Shown here piece after piece: positions 51,471-59,457 of a stretch of 64,000 nucleotides of DNA. The DNA is from ZC4RG30 sp039917615. GTDB lineage: Bacteria; Pseudomonadota; Gammaproteobacteria; Steroidobacterales; Steroidobacteraceae. Positions within the stretch are counted from its first letter, which is position 1. Every line of letters starts with the position of its first letter. The position numbers were made by a program, and so were the translations under genes. The stretch lies in NCBI GenBank assembly GCA_039917615.1, contig JBDSJD010000048.1, positions 1 through 64,000 of the forward strand, in the 5' to 3' direction. The notes beneath the pieces were generated by a model. The model was given only the letters and a program-made list of their open reading frames with translations, searched no databases and had not been told where the DNA came from.

Positions 51471-52062
51471 AGTCGGCTTCCAGCCGCGCGAGCTCGGCCT
51501 GCGTGTTCAGATTGGCAAAGGCTTGCGGTTGGTCGAATCGAACTTTCACGGCGCCGGCCTCCTCCAGGACCCGCCAAGTGGGTGGGTGGGCGCCACCCGC
51601 CAGAGCAGCCGAGAGCGCGGGCAGCGCGGTGACGGGCCACACCGCACAAAGGGGTTGGCGACCGTCCACCGTTTCCGCCATGGCCGCGCCAACACCCGCA
51701 GCTGCAATCAGGCGGGTGTAAAGATCCTCCGGGAGCAGTGGCGCATCACACGGACTGACGGCAAGCGTACGAGCTTGGCAACTCTGCGCCCAGAGCAGCC
51801 CCGCCCTGACTCCGGCCAGCGGACCATCGGGGTCGCCAGGTTCATCGTGCAGCAGGGCCAGGCCTTCAGCCTGTGCAAGTGCAGCGGCCTCGGTCCCGGG
51901 TCGCGCATTCACTGCAACCTCCACGCAGCTGCGTGCGAGCCGCATGGCTGCCCACAGCAGCAGCGGTTTTCCGGCGAATAGCGCAACGGCCTTCTCGCCC
52001 CCGAACCGCTGCGATCGGCCACCGGCGATCACCACTCCAACTGCGAAGTTCTTGGCTTGCAT
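51445..52062 (-). CDS. mobA: molybdenum cofactor guanylyltransferase
   Basis: Attaches GMP to molybdopterin, making the bis-PGD form used by FdsA. The 205-aa protein has VVIAGGRSQRFGGEKAV (nucleotide loop), LALLHDEPGDPDGPLAG and LAVSPCDAPLLPEDL. Starts divergently from mobB across 25 bp and ends convergent with moeA. Confidence 0.93.
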   Translation of the reverse strand: MQAKNFAVGVVIAGGRSQRFGGEKAVALFAGKPLLLWAAMRLARSCVEVAVNARPGTEAAALAQAEGLALLHDEPGDPDGPLAGVRAGLLWAQSCQARTLAVSPCDAPLLPEDLYTRLIAAAGVGAAMAETVDGRQPLCAVWPVTALPALSAALAGGAHPPTWRVLEEAGAVKVRFDQPQAFANLNTQAELARLEADFTSDRNPR

Positions 52063-52087
52063 GAGGCGTCACTATATAAGTTCGGCC

Positions 52088-52645
52088 ATGCAAGACCCAC
52101 GCGTTCTCGGCATCGTCGGCTGGAGCGGCTCCGGCAAGACTGCCCTCCTGATCCGGCTCATACCGCTGCTGACTGCACGCGGACTACGGGTTGCAACCCT
52201 CAAGCACGCCCATCATGAGTTCGATGTGGATACTCCCGGCAAGGATTCCTGGGAACATCGGCAGGCAGGCGCTAGTGAGGTCATCATCTGCTCCGCGCGG
52301 CGGTGGGTGCAGATGCACGAACTGGGCAATGCGCCTGAACCAACGCTGGCACAGTTGCTGCGGCGGGTGACGCCCTGCGATCTGGTGCTCATCGAGGGGT
52401 TCAAGCAGGAGCAACACCCTAAGCTGGAAGTCTACCGGTCAGCTTTGGGTGCCCTGCCCCTCTATCCAACGGATGCACACGTGCTCGCTGTGGCGACGGA
52501 TACGCCGCTGCAGGGCGCGCACCCACCGGTCGTTGACCTCAACGATACAGAAGCGGTTGCCGCAGTGGTCCTGCGGCATGCGGCACCATTGATGCAGGTG
52601 CTGGACACGCTTGAAGCTCCTGGTGGAACAGGAACTGTCCCCTAG
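52088..52645 (+). CDS. mobB: molybdopterin-guanine dinucleotide biosynthesis protein B
   Basis: GTP-binding helper of MobA. The 185-aa protein has Walker A GWSGSGKTALL (about 11-21), VATLKHAHHEFDVDTPGKDSWEHRQAGA and VLIEGFKQEQHPKLEVYR. ATG at 52088; the 25-bp divergent gap holds a TATATAAG box at 52072-52079, so the transcript is probably leaderless. Its 3' end runs close to the convergent fdhD gene. Confidence 0.92.
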   Translation: MQDPRVLGIVGWSGSGKTALLIRLIPLLTARGLRVATLKHAHHEFDVDTPGKDSWEHRQAGASEVIICSARRWVQMHELGNAPEPTLAQLLRRVTPCDLVLIEGFKQEQHPKLEVYRSALGALPLYPTDAHVLAVATDTPLQGAHPPVVDLNDTEAVAAVVLRHAAPLMQVLDTLEAPGGTGTVP

Positions 52646-52655
52646 CGAAACGGCA

Positions 52656-53486
52656 TCAGCGCAAGCGCTGCGGATGGCTGTAAACAACCTGCTGCTCTTC
52701 GCGCGCAAAACCGACCAGCGTCAGGCCGCAATCGCGCGCCAGCTCCACGCCCAGTGCCGTCGGCGCCGAAACGGCGACCAGCATGCGGATGCCCAGAGTC
52801 GCAGCCTTCTGCACCATTTCATAGCTGGCGCGACTGGTCACCATTGCATAGCCGTCAAGGAGGTCGTGCCCTGCCCGCAGCTTCGCGCCGATCAATTTGT
52901 CCAGCGCGTTGTGACGCCCCACGTCTTCCCTTACCAGCTGCACTTCTCCTTGCCAGCTTACCCAGGCCGCCGCATGCAGGCTGCCGGCCAGTGCGCCCAG
53001 CGGCTGCAGCTCACGCATGCGGCGCAGCGCCACAACAAGTTGCTCGCGCGATGTTTCACCTCCGGCTGTCACAGGTGGTGGACGACGGATGGCATCCTCC
53101 ACAGTCTCCGCTCCGCAGACGCCACAGCCGGTGCGGCCAGTGAGGTTGCGACGGCGCTGCAGCAGTTCGCCAAGCCGGGAACCGGCTACAGACAACCGCA
53201 ACTCGTGCGCACCGGAAGAAGTGTCCAGCACGACATCACGCAGCTCGGAATAATCGGCGACCAGTCCTTCACTGACGGTGAAGCCGACGCCCATGTCTTC
53301 CAGATCGCGCGGCGTGGCCATCATCACTACATGCGGGATCGAGTTATAGGAAAGCGCGACAGGAATCTCGGCCGCGACGCTGTCCATGGCTTCCTGCCAG
53401 GCACCGGAACGCCAGCGACGCACTGGCAGCGAAGCCACGGCGTGATCGCAAGGCGCGGCACCAGGGGGTGGCGTCTCCGCCATCAT
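52656..53486 (-). CDS. fdhD: formate dehydrogenase sulfurtransferase FdhD
   Basis: Transfers sulfur to the bis-PGD cofactor, required for formate dehydrogenase activity. The 276-aa protein has the CxxC sulfur shuttle as TGCGVCGAE (about 120-128) and the VREDVGRHNALDKLIG and TSRASYEMVQKAA motifs. ATG at 53486 has AGGAG 5 nt upstream. Preceded on the same strand by a MarR gene, 44 nt away. Confidence 0.94.
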   Translation of the reverse strand: MMAETPPPGAAPCDHAVASLPVRRWRSGAWQEAMDSVAAEIPVALSYNSIPHVVMMATPRDLEDMGVGFTVSEGLVADYSELRDVVLDTSSGAHELRLSVAGSRLGELLQRRRNLTGRTGCGVCGAETVEDAIRRPPPVTAGGETSREQLVVALRRMRELQPLGALAGSLHAAAWVSWQGEVQLVREDVGRHNALDKLIGAKLRAGHDLLDGYAMVTSRASYEMVQKAATLGIRMLVAVSAPTALGVELARDCGLTLVGFAREEQQVVYSHPQRLR

Positions 53487-53530
53487 GAATTCTCCTGGGC
53501 GTCAGTTACGAACGCCCAGTGTACCCGTCG

Positions 53531-54040
53531 TCAACCCAGGCGGGCGAGCAGGGTCAGCAGCTGGATCAGCTCGTCGGGAGAGAAAATCCCCTGGGCGAAG
53601 GCTTCCGCTTCCTTTGCCTGGGTCCGCAGCACATGCGCCTGCCGCGCGCCTTCAGCGGTAAGGTAGAGCCCGTAGCGGCGCCGGTCGTGATTGCTGCGAC
53701 GACGCAGCAACCAGCCCAACTCCTCCAGCCGATCGACGATCGCCACCACGCTGGCCTTGTCGATATCCAGCGCGGCTGCAATCTGGAACTGCGCCATGCC
53801 GGGATTCTGCTCGCATAGCACCAGGGCACCGAACTCCGCCGGACCCACGTGTTTGGCGGAGATACTGCGCAGTCCCCGCCGCTGCAATGCGAGTTGCGCC
53901 TTGCGCACCTGGAATGCCAGTGAGCTGCTGAGCGCGCCCAGGTTCACATCGGTGGCCGCCGGCAGGTCCGACAGGGAACTGCACACGCGGTCGGCGGCGC
54001 CTGGGCTGCTGTCGATTCGTAACACCGCATCTGAAGACAT
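53531..54040 (-). CDS. MarR-family transcriptional regulator
   Basis: A 169-aa winged-helix protein. The MarR core is visible in HVGPAEFGALVLCEQNPGMAQFQIAAALDIDKASVVAIVDRLEELGWLLRRRSNHDRRRYGLYLTAEGARQ, framed by N- and C-terminal dimerization helices. ATG at 54040 (MSSDAVLRID) is chosen; a frame to 54286 extends through the intergenic gap into the next gene. Upstream of fdhD, it may regulate the formate module; effector unknown. Confidence 0.85.
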   Translation of the reverse strand: MSSDAVLRIDSSPGAADRVCSSLSDLPAATDVNLGALSSSLAFQVRKAQLALQRRGLRSISAKHVGPAEFGALVLCEQNPGMAQFQIAAALDIDKASVVAIVDRLEELGWLLRRRSNHDRRRYGLYLTAEGARQAHVLRTQAKEAEAFAQGIFSPDELIQLLTLLARLG

Positions 54041-54192
54041 GACATCCAGATAGCAAGGCCCGTGCCAGACGCGGCTGGTTGCGCAGGCCGCCATTGGCGG
54101 GTCTGGGGGAAGAACTTCGCCCCAGTACGGAGCGATTGCACCACGGCAGCGCGAGTAGCGACGTAACTGCCGCCAGCGTGAACTGCTTGCAG

Positions 54193-54657
54193 TTATTTCT
54201 GCAGCGCCCCGATGCGCAAAGCTGCAGTGGCCACCCTTACCTCGACCAGAAAGCACCACAAGGAGCCGACCAGCGCTGCCATGCACGCGACGAACAGCAC
54301 CGCGATGACCGGACCGGTCGAAAAGGTGATGAATGCCTGGCCGAACAGCAGCGCAACCACCGTGGCGACCAGGAGCGCAGCCACGGTGCCGAGGGTGATG
54401 GCGCGGTTCATGAGGCGCGCACGACGCCGGGTCACCGCAAGCACCCGCTCGATCTCGCGCAGCTCGTCCGCATCCGCGTGCGGCAGCCGCGCCTCGACGA
54501 CCCGGGCACGATCCACGATGCGCGCCAGGCGGGTGGTAAGCATCGCAAGCAGCACGGCAACGCCATTGAGCAGGAAGACCGGACCCAGCGCGAGTTGCAT
54601 GGCATCCGCCACGTTCCTTACCGCGATGTGAGAGAGGTCAAGTCCCGGCAGGTTCAT
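54193..54657 (-). CDS. DUF2721 membrane protein
   Basis: A 154-aa inner-membrane protein with hydrophobic segments at about 18-42, 88-110 and 112-138, and a charged cytoplasmic helix between them (ARIVDRARVVEARLPHADADELREIERVLAVTRRRARLMNR read in part). Fits DUF2721. ATG at 54657 overlaps the kdsB stop (ATGA). No known role. Confidence 0.8.
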   Translation of the reverse strand: MNLPGLDLSHIAVRNVADAMQLALGPVFLLNGVAVLLAMLTTRLARIVDRARVVEARLPHADADELREIERVLAVTRRRARLMNRAITLGTVAALLVATVVALLFGQAFITFSTGPVIAVLFVACMAALVGSLWCFLVEVRVATAALRIGALQK

Positions 54658-55427
54658 GGTGCGTGCTCCCGATTCTGGTTCATCAATAACGTCACTCGCG
54701 CCAGATCCTCCGCCGTGTCCACATGTGGGCCTGGCTGGGCAATGGCATCGGCCACCTGGATTGCCAGGCCACTTTCAAGCGCACGCAATTGTTCAAGCTT
54801 TTCAATTTGCTCGAGCACACCAGTCGGCAGCCGCGACAGCTGCCGCAACGCCAGCACGCGATAGGCATACAGACCGACATGACGCCGTGCACCGCTGAAG
54901 CCGCGTTGGCTTGCGAGGCTGGAGGCAGCTGTATCGCGGCCCCACGGAATCGGTGCGCGGCTGAAATACAGTGCGCGACCTGTGTTGTCGGTGACAACCT
55001 TGACGACATTGGGATCCATGAATGCAGCGACGCCCGTGATGCGGGACGCAAGCGTGGCAATCGCCGCGGACTCATTCTCCAGCAGCAGCTGCGCCACCTG
55101 GCTGATGAGTTCTGGCGGCATGAGCGGCTCATCTCCCTGCAGATTCACCACCACATCCTGGTCTGCCCAATCTGCCTGCAGCGCCACTTCGGCAATACGG
55201 TCGGTGCCGGAGATGTGGGTCAGTGACGTGAGCCGTGCCTGCGCGCCGAATGCCGCGCAGGCATCCAGAATGCGCTCGTCGTCCGTGGCAACGATGACCT
55301 CACTGGCGCCGGATGCGACGGCTGCTTCATATACCCATTGCAGCATCGGCTTGCCCTTGAGCAGCAGCAGCGGCTTGCCAGGCAGGCGCGTCGAGGCGTA
55401 ACGGGCTGGTATGACTACGCGGAACAC
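54654..55427 (-). CDS. kdsB: CMP-KDO synthetase
   Basis: Activates Kdo for LPS core synthesis. The 257-aa protein begins FRVVIPARYASTRLPGKPLL and carries VIVATDDERI, SGTDRIAEVA, VVNLQGDEPLMPPELI and GLYAYR. The start is GTG at 55427; the upstream frame runs into the Trm112 gene and is rejected. Confidence 0.95.
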   Translation of the reverse strand: MFRVVIPARYASTRLPGKPLLLLKGKPMLQWVYEAAVASGASEVIVATDDERILDACAAFGAQARLTSLTHISGTDRIAEVALQADWADQDVVVNLQGDEPLMPPELISQVAQLLLENESAAIATLASRITGVAAFMDPNVVKVVTDNTGRALYFSRAPIPWGRDTAASSLASQRGFSGARRHVGLYAYRVLALRQLSRLPTGVLEQIEKLEQLRALESGLAIQVADAIAQPGPHVDTAEDLARVTLLMNQNREHAP

Positions 55428-55434
55428 AATGCGA

Positions 55435-55626
55435 CTAGCGCTCCAGCAGCGGATCGTCACTGGGCAGAGCCCGCGCCTCCGCTTCCAGCATGACAGGCAC
55501 GCCATCGGTGACGGGAAACGCCAGCCGGTCGGCTCGGCACACCAGTACCGCAGCTTCGGTCCGGAACACCACCGGACCCTTGCACAGTGGACAGGCCAGG
55601 ATGTCCAGCAGCCTCGAATCAAGCAT
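55435..55626 (-). CDS. Trm112-family zinc-ribbon protein (YcaR-like)
   Basis: A 63-aa protein: MLDSRLLDILACPLCKGPVVF with the first Cys pair, then LVCRADRLAFPVTDGVPVML, typical of Trm112/YcaR, which sits between lpxK and kdsB in many gammaproteobacteria. It keeps only three of the Cys often seen; zinc binding is not certain. Start overlaps the lpxK end by 8 nt. Confidence 0.92.
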   Translation of the reverse strand: MLDSRLLDILACPLCKGPVVFRTEAAVLVCRADRLAFPVTDGVPVMLEAEARALPSDDPLLER

Positions 55627-56650
55627 GTATGCGCTCTCCGTTCGTAATGCAGTTCTGCACCAGTTGCAGCAGCCGCGCCGCATCGGCATCCGGCAGTGTG
55701 GCGGATACCTTCAGGTACTGCATGCGGTCAGTGGCGAAGGTCCGGCATTTTACGGCATCCTTTTCCGTCATGATGATCGGCAGCGCGTCGGCGAACGCCA
55801 GATCCGCTGGCCGGTAGGCATGATGGTCGGCAAAGGCATGCTCCACCGGCCGGCAGCCCAGCACCCGCAGCAGCGCAAAGAACCGCTCCGGGTTGCCGGT
55901 TGCCGCAACCGCATGCACTTCGGCGCCACGCAGCGTTGCAAGCGCCAGGGCCGCATCGGAACTCACCCGGCGCAGTCCGTCTGCCGTGATCGACATGAAC
56001 AAGGGCGCGATGATGCTGCCCGCGATGCCAGTGATATCTGTGCCATTGATCACCACCGCAGCGGCGCTGCGCAATCTGCCTGGCTTTTCACGCAGCGGAC
56101 CCTGCGGCAGCAGCGCGCCGTTTCCCAGCCCGCGGCTGCCATCGATCACGACGATTTCCAGATCCCGCCGCAGCGCCAGGTGCTGCAGGCCATCGTCACT
56201 GAGCACTACCTTGCAACCGCCGGCTGCGAGCAGTCCGGCAGCCACGGCGCGCCGCCGTCCAACTGCCACGGCGCAGGTTGCACGGCGTGCAATCAGCACT
56301 GCTTCATCACCCACTTCGGCGGGATCGCTGGCGGAGGTCACCAGTTGCGCTGCCGTCGCCCTGCCGCCATGGCCGCGCAGCGCCACACCTACGGTAAGGC
56401 CTTGCTCCTGCAGGCGCTGGGCAAGCCAGATCACCAGCGGCGTCTTGCCGGTGCCGCCCAATGTGAGATTGCCAACCACGATCACCGGCACGCCGGGATG
56501 GTGGCTAGCGAGCAGGCCGTGACCATAGGCCAGGCGGCGCAGGCCGGTGATGCCCTCGAACAGCATTGCCAGCGGTTTCAGCCACCGGTGCGCAGGCCCA
56601 CCATACCAGTGGTGCATGAACCAGCGGCTGATTGCATGCCTGTCAGGCAT
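55619..56650 (-). CDS. lpxK: tetraacyldisaccharide 4'-kinase
   Basis: Phosphorylates the lipid A precursor at the 4' position on the inner-membrane inner face. The 343-aa protein has an N-terminal membrane-associated helix (about 18-35), the P-loop VGNLTLGGTGKTPLVIWLAQ, RGHGG-type loop, GDEAVLIARRA, and DDGLQHLALRRDLEIVVIDG with catalytic Asp. ATG at 56650 overlaps the msbA stop by 8 nt. Confidence 0.95.
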   Translation of the reverse strand: MPDRHAISRWFMHHWYGGPAHRWLKPLAMLFEGITGLRRLAYGHGLLASHHPGVPVIVVGNLTLGGTGKTPLVIWLAQRLQEQGLTVGVALRGHGGRATAAQLVTSASDPAEVGDEAVLIARRATCAVAVGRRRAVAAGLLAAGGCKVVLSDDGLQHLALRRDLEIVVIDGSRGLGNGALLPQGPLREKPGRLRSAAAVVINGTDITGIAGSIIAPLFMSITADGLRRVSSDAALALATLRGAEVHAVAATGNPERFFALLRVLGCRPVEHAFADHHAYRPADLAFADALPIIMTEKDAVKCRTFATDRMQYLKVSATLPDADAARLLQLVQNCITNGERIHA

Positions 56651-58394
56651 TGAACTGCAACCGGTATAGCTGGCTGTAAAGCGCTCCCTGCGCCAGCAGT
56701 TGCGCATGCGTACCCGACTCTGCGATGCGCCCCTCATGCAGCACCAGAATCCGATCCGCCTGCTCCACCGTTGCCAGGCGATGCGCGATCACAAGCGTAG
56801 TGCGTCCCTGCCGCAACAGCGCAAGGGCATCCTGCACATGGCGCTCGGATTCGGAATCCAGCGCGGAAGTGGCTTCGTCGAGCACCAGCAGCGGCGCATT
56901 TTTAAGGATGGCCCTGGCGATCGCGATGCGTTGCCGCTGCCCGCCAGAAAGCAGACAACCTCGATCTCCCACCGAAGTGTCGAGGCCCTGCGGCAAGGCC
57001 TCGGCAAACTCCATCACATGCGCGGCCCGTGCCGCCGCTTCTACTGCTGCTGTTGGAGATTCTTCCATGCCAAAGGCGATGTTGTTGCGGATGCTGTCGT
57101 CGAACAAAGTGACATCCTGTCCCACGTAGGCGATCTGGCGGCGCAGATCGCGCAGGCCAAACTCGCGTATATCCACGCCGTCCAGCAGCACTGCGCCCGC
57201 AGTCACTTCGTACAGGCGCGGCAGCAATCCCACCAGTGTGGACTTGCCGGCACCAGACTTGCCGACGATGGCCAACGTCTGCCCCGGTGCGGCCGTGAAA
57301 TCGATCTGGGCCAATACCGGGGCCGCGCCTTGCTCATAACTGAATTCCACATTGCGGAATTGCACCTCTCCGCGAACACGAGGGAGCGGACGCCCGCCGC
57401 CCAGCAACTCGCCTGGCTGATCGAGTACCGCGAAGATGCCCGCGCCTGCGGCTATTCCCTGCTGCAGTGGCCCGCCAACGTTCACGAGCCTTCGCAGCGG
57501 CGCCATGACCAGCAGCATGGCCGTGAGGTAACCCATGAAATCATCCACTGCGACTTCCGCGGCCAGCACCTTCCGGATGGCCAGCGCAAGAACGGCGGCC
57601 AGCGCCAGCGCCGACACCAGCTGCACCACCGGGCCGCTCGCGGCACGCACATTCAGGAGTCGCTCGTTGTTGCGCCGGTTCTGTTCGTTCACCGTTTCGA
57701 AGCGACGCTGCTGGCTGGCCTCTGCCGTACTGGTCTTGATCAGCTGCTGCGCATCAAGCGACTCCTTGGCCACGCGAGTGAAATCACCCATGGACTGCTG
57801 GATGCGTCCGCTGTGACGTCGAAAGCGCCGGTTGATGCCGCGCAGCGCCCAGCCGACGACCGGCGCGGCCACCAGCACCAGCAGCGTGAACTGCCACGAC
57901 AGGTAGGTCATGTAGCCGAGCAGGCCCAGGAGCGCCAGCGAGTCACGCACGACGATGCCGATCGATGTAGTCGCCGCCTCGGCCACCTGCTCGGTGTCGA
58001 ACACCAGCCGCGACAGCATTCGGCCTGCGGGGCCGCGATCATAGGCAGCAGCCGGCAGATGCAGGTAGTGCTCAAACAGGTCCCGACGTATGGCCTTCAC
58101 CACACGGCGCCCGACGCGCGCCGGAAACCAGGTAGCAAGGTAGTCACCGATACCACGCAGTGAAAACAACAGCACTGCGCCCAACGGCACGGCCCAGGCG
58201 ATCCGCGGATCCGGTTGCACAAAGGCATGCTTCAGAAACTGTTTGACGAACCACGCGAGACCCGCGTCGGTCGATGCATAAAGCGCCATGCCAAAGACGC
58301 CGATCATGAACTGCCCACGCCACGGGCGGGCGTAACGCAGCAGGCGCCCATATACGGCCCGTGCATCTGCCGCCGCCGGCAGAGCCGGGTTCAT
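56643..58394 (-). CDS. msbA: lipid A export ABC transporter MsbA
   Basis: Flips lipid A-core across the inner membrane. The 583-aa half-transporter has six hydrophobic helices (to about residue 320) and a nucleotide-binding domain with Walker A VGKSGAGKSTL, Q loop VGQDVTLFDD, signature LLSGGQRQRIAIARA, Walker B LLVLDEATSALDSESE and switch IAHRL. Coupled to exbD by ATGA overlap. Confidence 0.95.
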   Translation of the reverse strand: MNPALPAAADARAVYGRLLRYARPWRGQFMIGVFGMALYASTDAGLAWFVKQFLKHAFVQPDPRIAWAVPLGAVLLFSLRGIGDYLATWFPARVGRRVVKAIRRDLFEHYLHLPAAAYDRGPAGRMLSRLVFDTEQVAEAATTSIGIVVRDSLALLGLLGYMTYLSWQFTLLVLVAAPVVGWALRGINRRFRRHSGRIQQSMGDFTRVAKESLDAQQLIKTSTAEASQQRRFETVNEQNRRNNERLLNVRAASGPVVQLVSALALAAVLALAIRKVLAAEVAVDDFMGYLTAMLLVMAPLRRLVNVGGPLQQGIAAGAGIFAVLDQPGELLGGGRPLPRVRGEVQFRNVEFSYEQGAAPVLAQIDFTAAPGQTLAIVGKSGAGKSTLVGLLPRLYEVTAGAVLLDGVDIREFGLRDLRRQIAYVGQDVTLFDDSIRNNIAFGMEESPTAAVEAAARAAHVMEFAEALPQGLDTSVGDRGCLLSGGQRQRIAIARAILKNAPLLVLDEATSALDSESERHVQDALALLRQGRTTLVIAHRLATVEQADRILVLHEGRIAESGTHAQLLAQGALYSQLYRLQFNA

Positions 58395-58813
58395 GGAGTA
58401 GTGGGCGCAGTGGTGGCGACGTCGAGCTGGGCGAACCCCATGCCACCCAGCACATCCATCGCGGTGACCACCGACTGATGGGTGGCGCGCCCATCAGCAC
58501 GCAATACCACCCGCGCGCTGCGCGACTTGCCTGCCACCTCGGCAATGGCGCGCTGCAAGGTTTCACGACTGGAGTTGGTCAGCTCCCGCTCGTTCACTCG
58601 GTAGCTGCCTGCCTGCGTGACGGTTACCACGATGCGCTCGGAGCCGCCGCCAGGCTGCGGCTGTTCGCCAGCTTCCGGCAACTGCACGCGCATGCGGCCT
58701 TCATCCACGAAGGTGGACGAGGTCATGAAAAAAATCACCAGCAACAGCAGGATATCGATCAGCGAAATCAGGTTGATCTCGGGGTCTTCGGTACGCCGCG
58801 GTCGCAGGTTCAC
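58391..58813 (-). CDS. exbD: ExbD/TolR-family biopolymer transport protein
   Basis: Proton-channel partner of ExbB. The 140-aa protein has a single N-terminal helix with the conserved Asp (EINLISLIDILLLLVIFFMTSSTF, about 11-34) and a periplasmic domain (VVTVTQAGSYRVNERELT, VVLRADGRATHQSVV). GTG at 58813 overlaps the exbB stop (GTGA). Located between comEC/exbB and msbA as in relatives. Confidence 0.93.
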   Translation of the reverse strand: MNLRPRRTEDPEINLISLIDILLLLVIFFMTSSTFVDEGRMRVQLPEAGEQPQPGGGSERIVVTVTQAGSYRVNERELTNSSRETLQRAIAEVAGKSRSARVVLRADGRATHQSVVTAMDVLGGMGFAQLDVATTAPTTP

Positions 58814-59457
58814 TCGGACTCCGCGTCCTGGTCCTGGGCGGATTCCATGCGGTCGTTCAGCGCCTCTGCAAAGCGCACGACATCCTTTTCTATCTGCACC
58901 ACGATGCTGTCGACGCGCCCGCGCAGATACCGGTAGGCGACCTGCGCAGGGATGGCCACGCACAGACCCGCCGCGGTGGTCAGCAGCGCCTCGGATATTC
59001 CGCCGGAAAGAATTCGCGGATCGCCCATACCGCCCGCATAGATGGCTTCAAATGCCTTGATGATGCCGTAGACAGTGCCCAGCAGACCTAGCAGCGGCGC
59101 TACGCCGGCGATCGTGCCCAAAGTGTTCAGGAATCGACTGAGGTCGTGCGCAACGTGGCGGCCGGTATCCTCCAGACGTTCCATCAGCACCGCGCGCGGT
59201 CGATGGCGGTTGACAAGTCCCGTTGCCAGCAACTGGCCGAGCGGCGAATTGGCCTCGAGCGCGATGATGACCTTGTCGGTGGCCTGGCCTGCCTCGACCA
59301 GCGCCCAGATGCGGCGGGTCAGGTCGGGCGGAGTAACGCGGCGCTGCTGCAAAGTCCACAGGCGCTCCAGCACGATGGCGGCCGCGATGACCGAACACAG
59401 GATGATGGGCCACATGAAAGGCCCACCGGCTAATACAAGGTCCCACACTCTGGTCAT
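58810..59457 (-). CDS. exbB: ExbB/TolQ-family proton channel protein
   Basis: Three-helix channel protein energising an outer-membrane process through the proton gradient. The 215-aa protein has helices near 11-32, 115-140 and 160-182, with LNTLGTIAGVAPLLGLLGTVYGIIKAF and SGGISEALLTTAAGLCVAIPAQVAYRYLRG. ATG at 59457 overlaps the comEC stop (ATGA). The longer frame to 59643 lies inside comEC. Confidence 0.93.
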   Translation of the reverse strand: MTRVWDLVLAGGPFMWPIILCSVIAAAIVLERLWTLQQRRVTPPDLTRRIWALVEAGQATDKVIIALEANSPLGQLLATGLVNRHRPRAVLMERLEDTGRHVAHDLSRFLNTLGTIAGVAPLLGLLGTVYGIIKAFEAIYAGGMGDPRILSGGISEALLTTAAGLCVAIPAQVAYRYLRGRVDSIVVQIEKDVVRFAEALNDRMESAQDQDAESE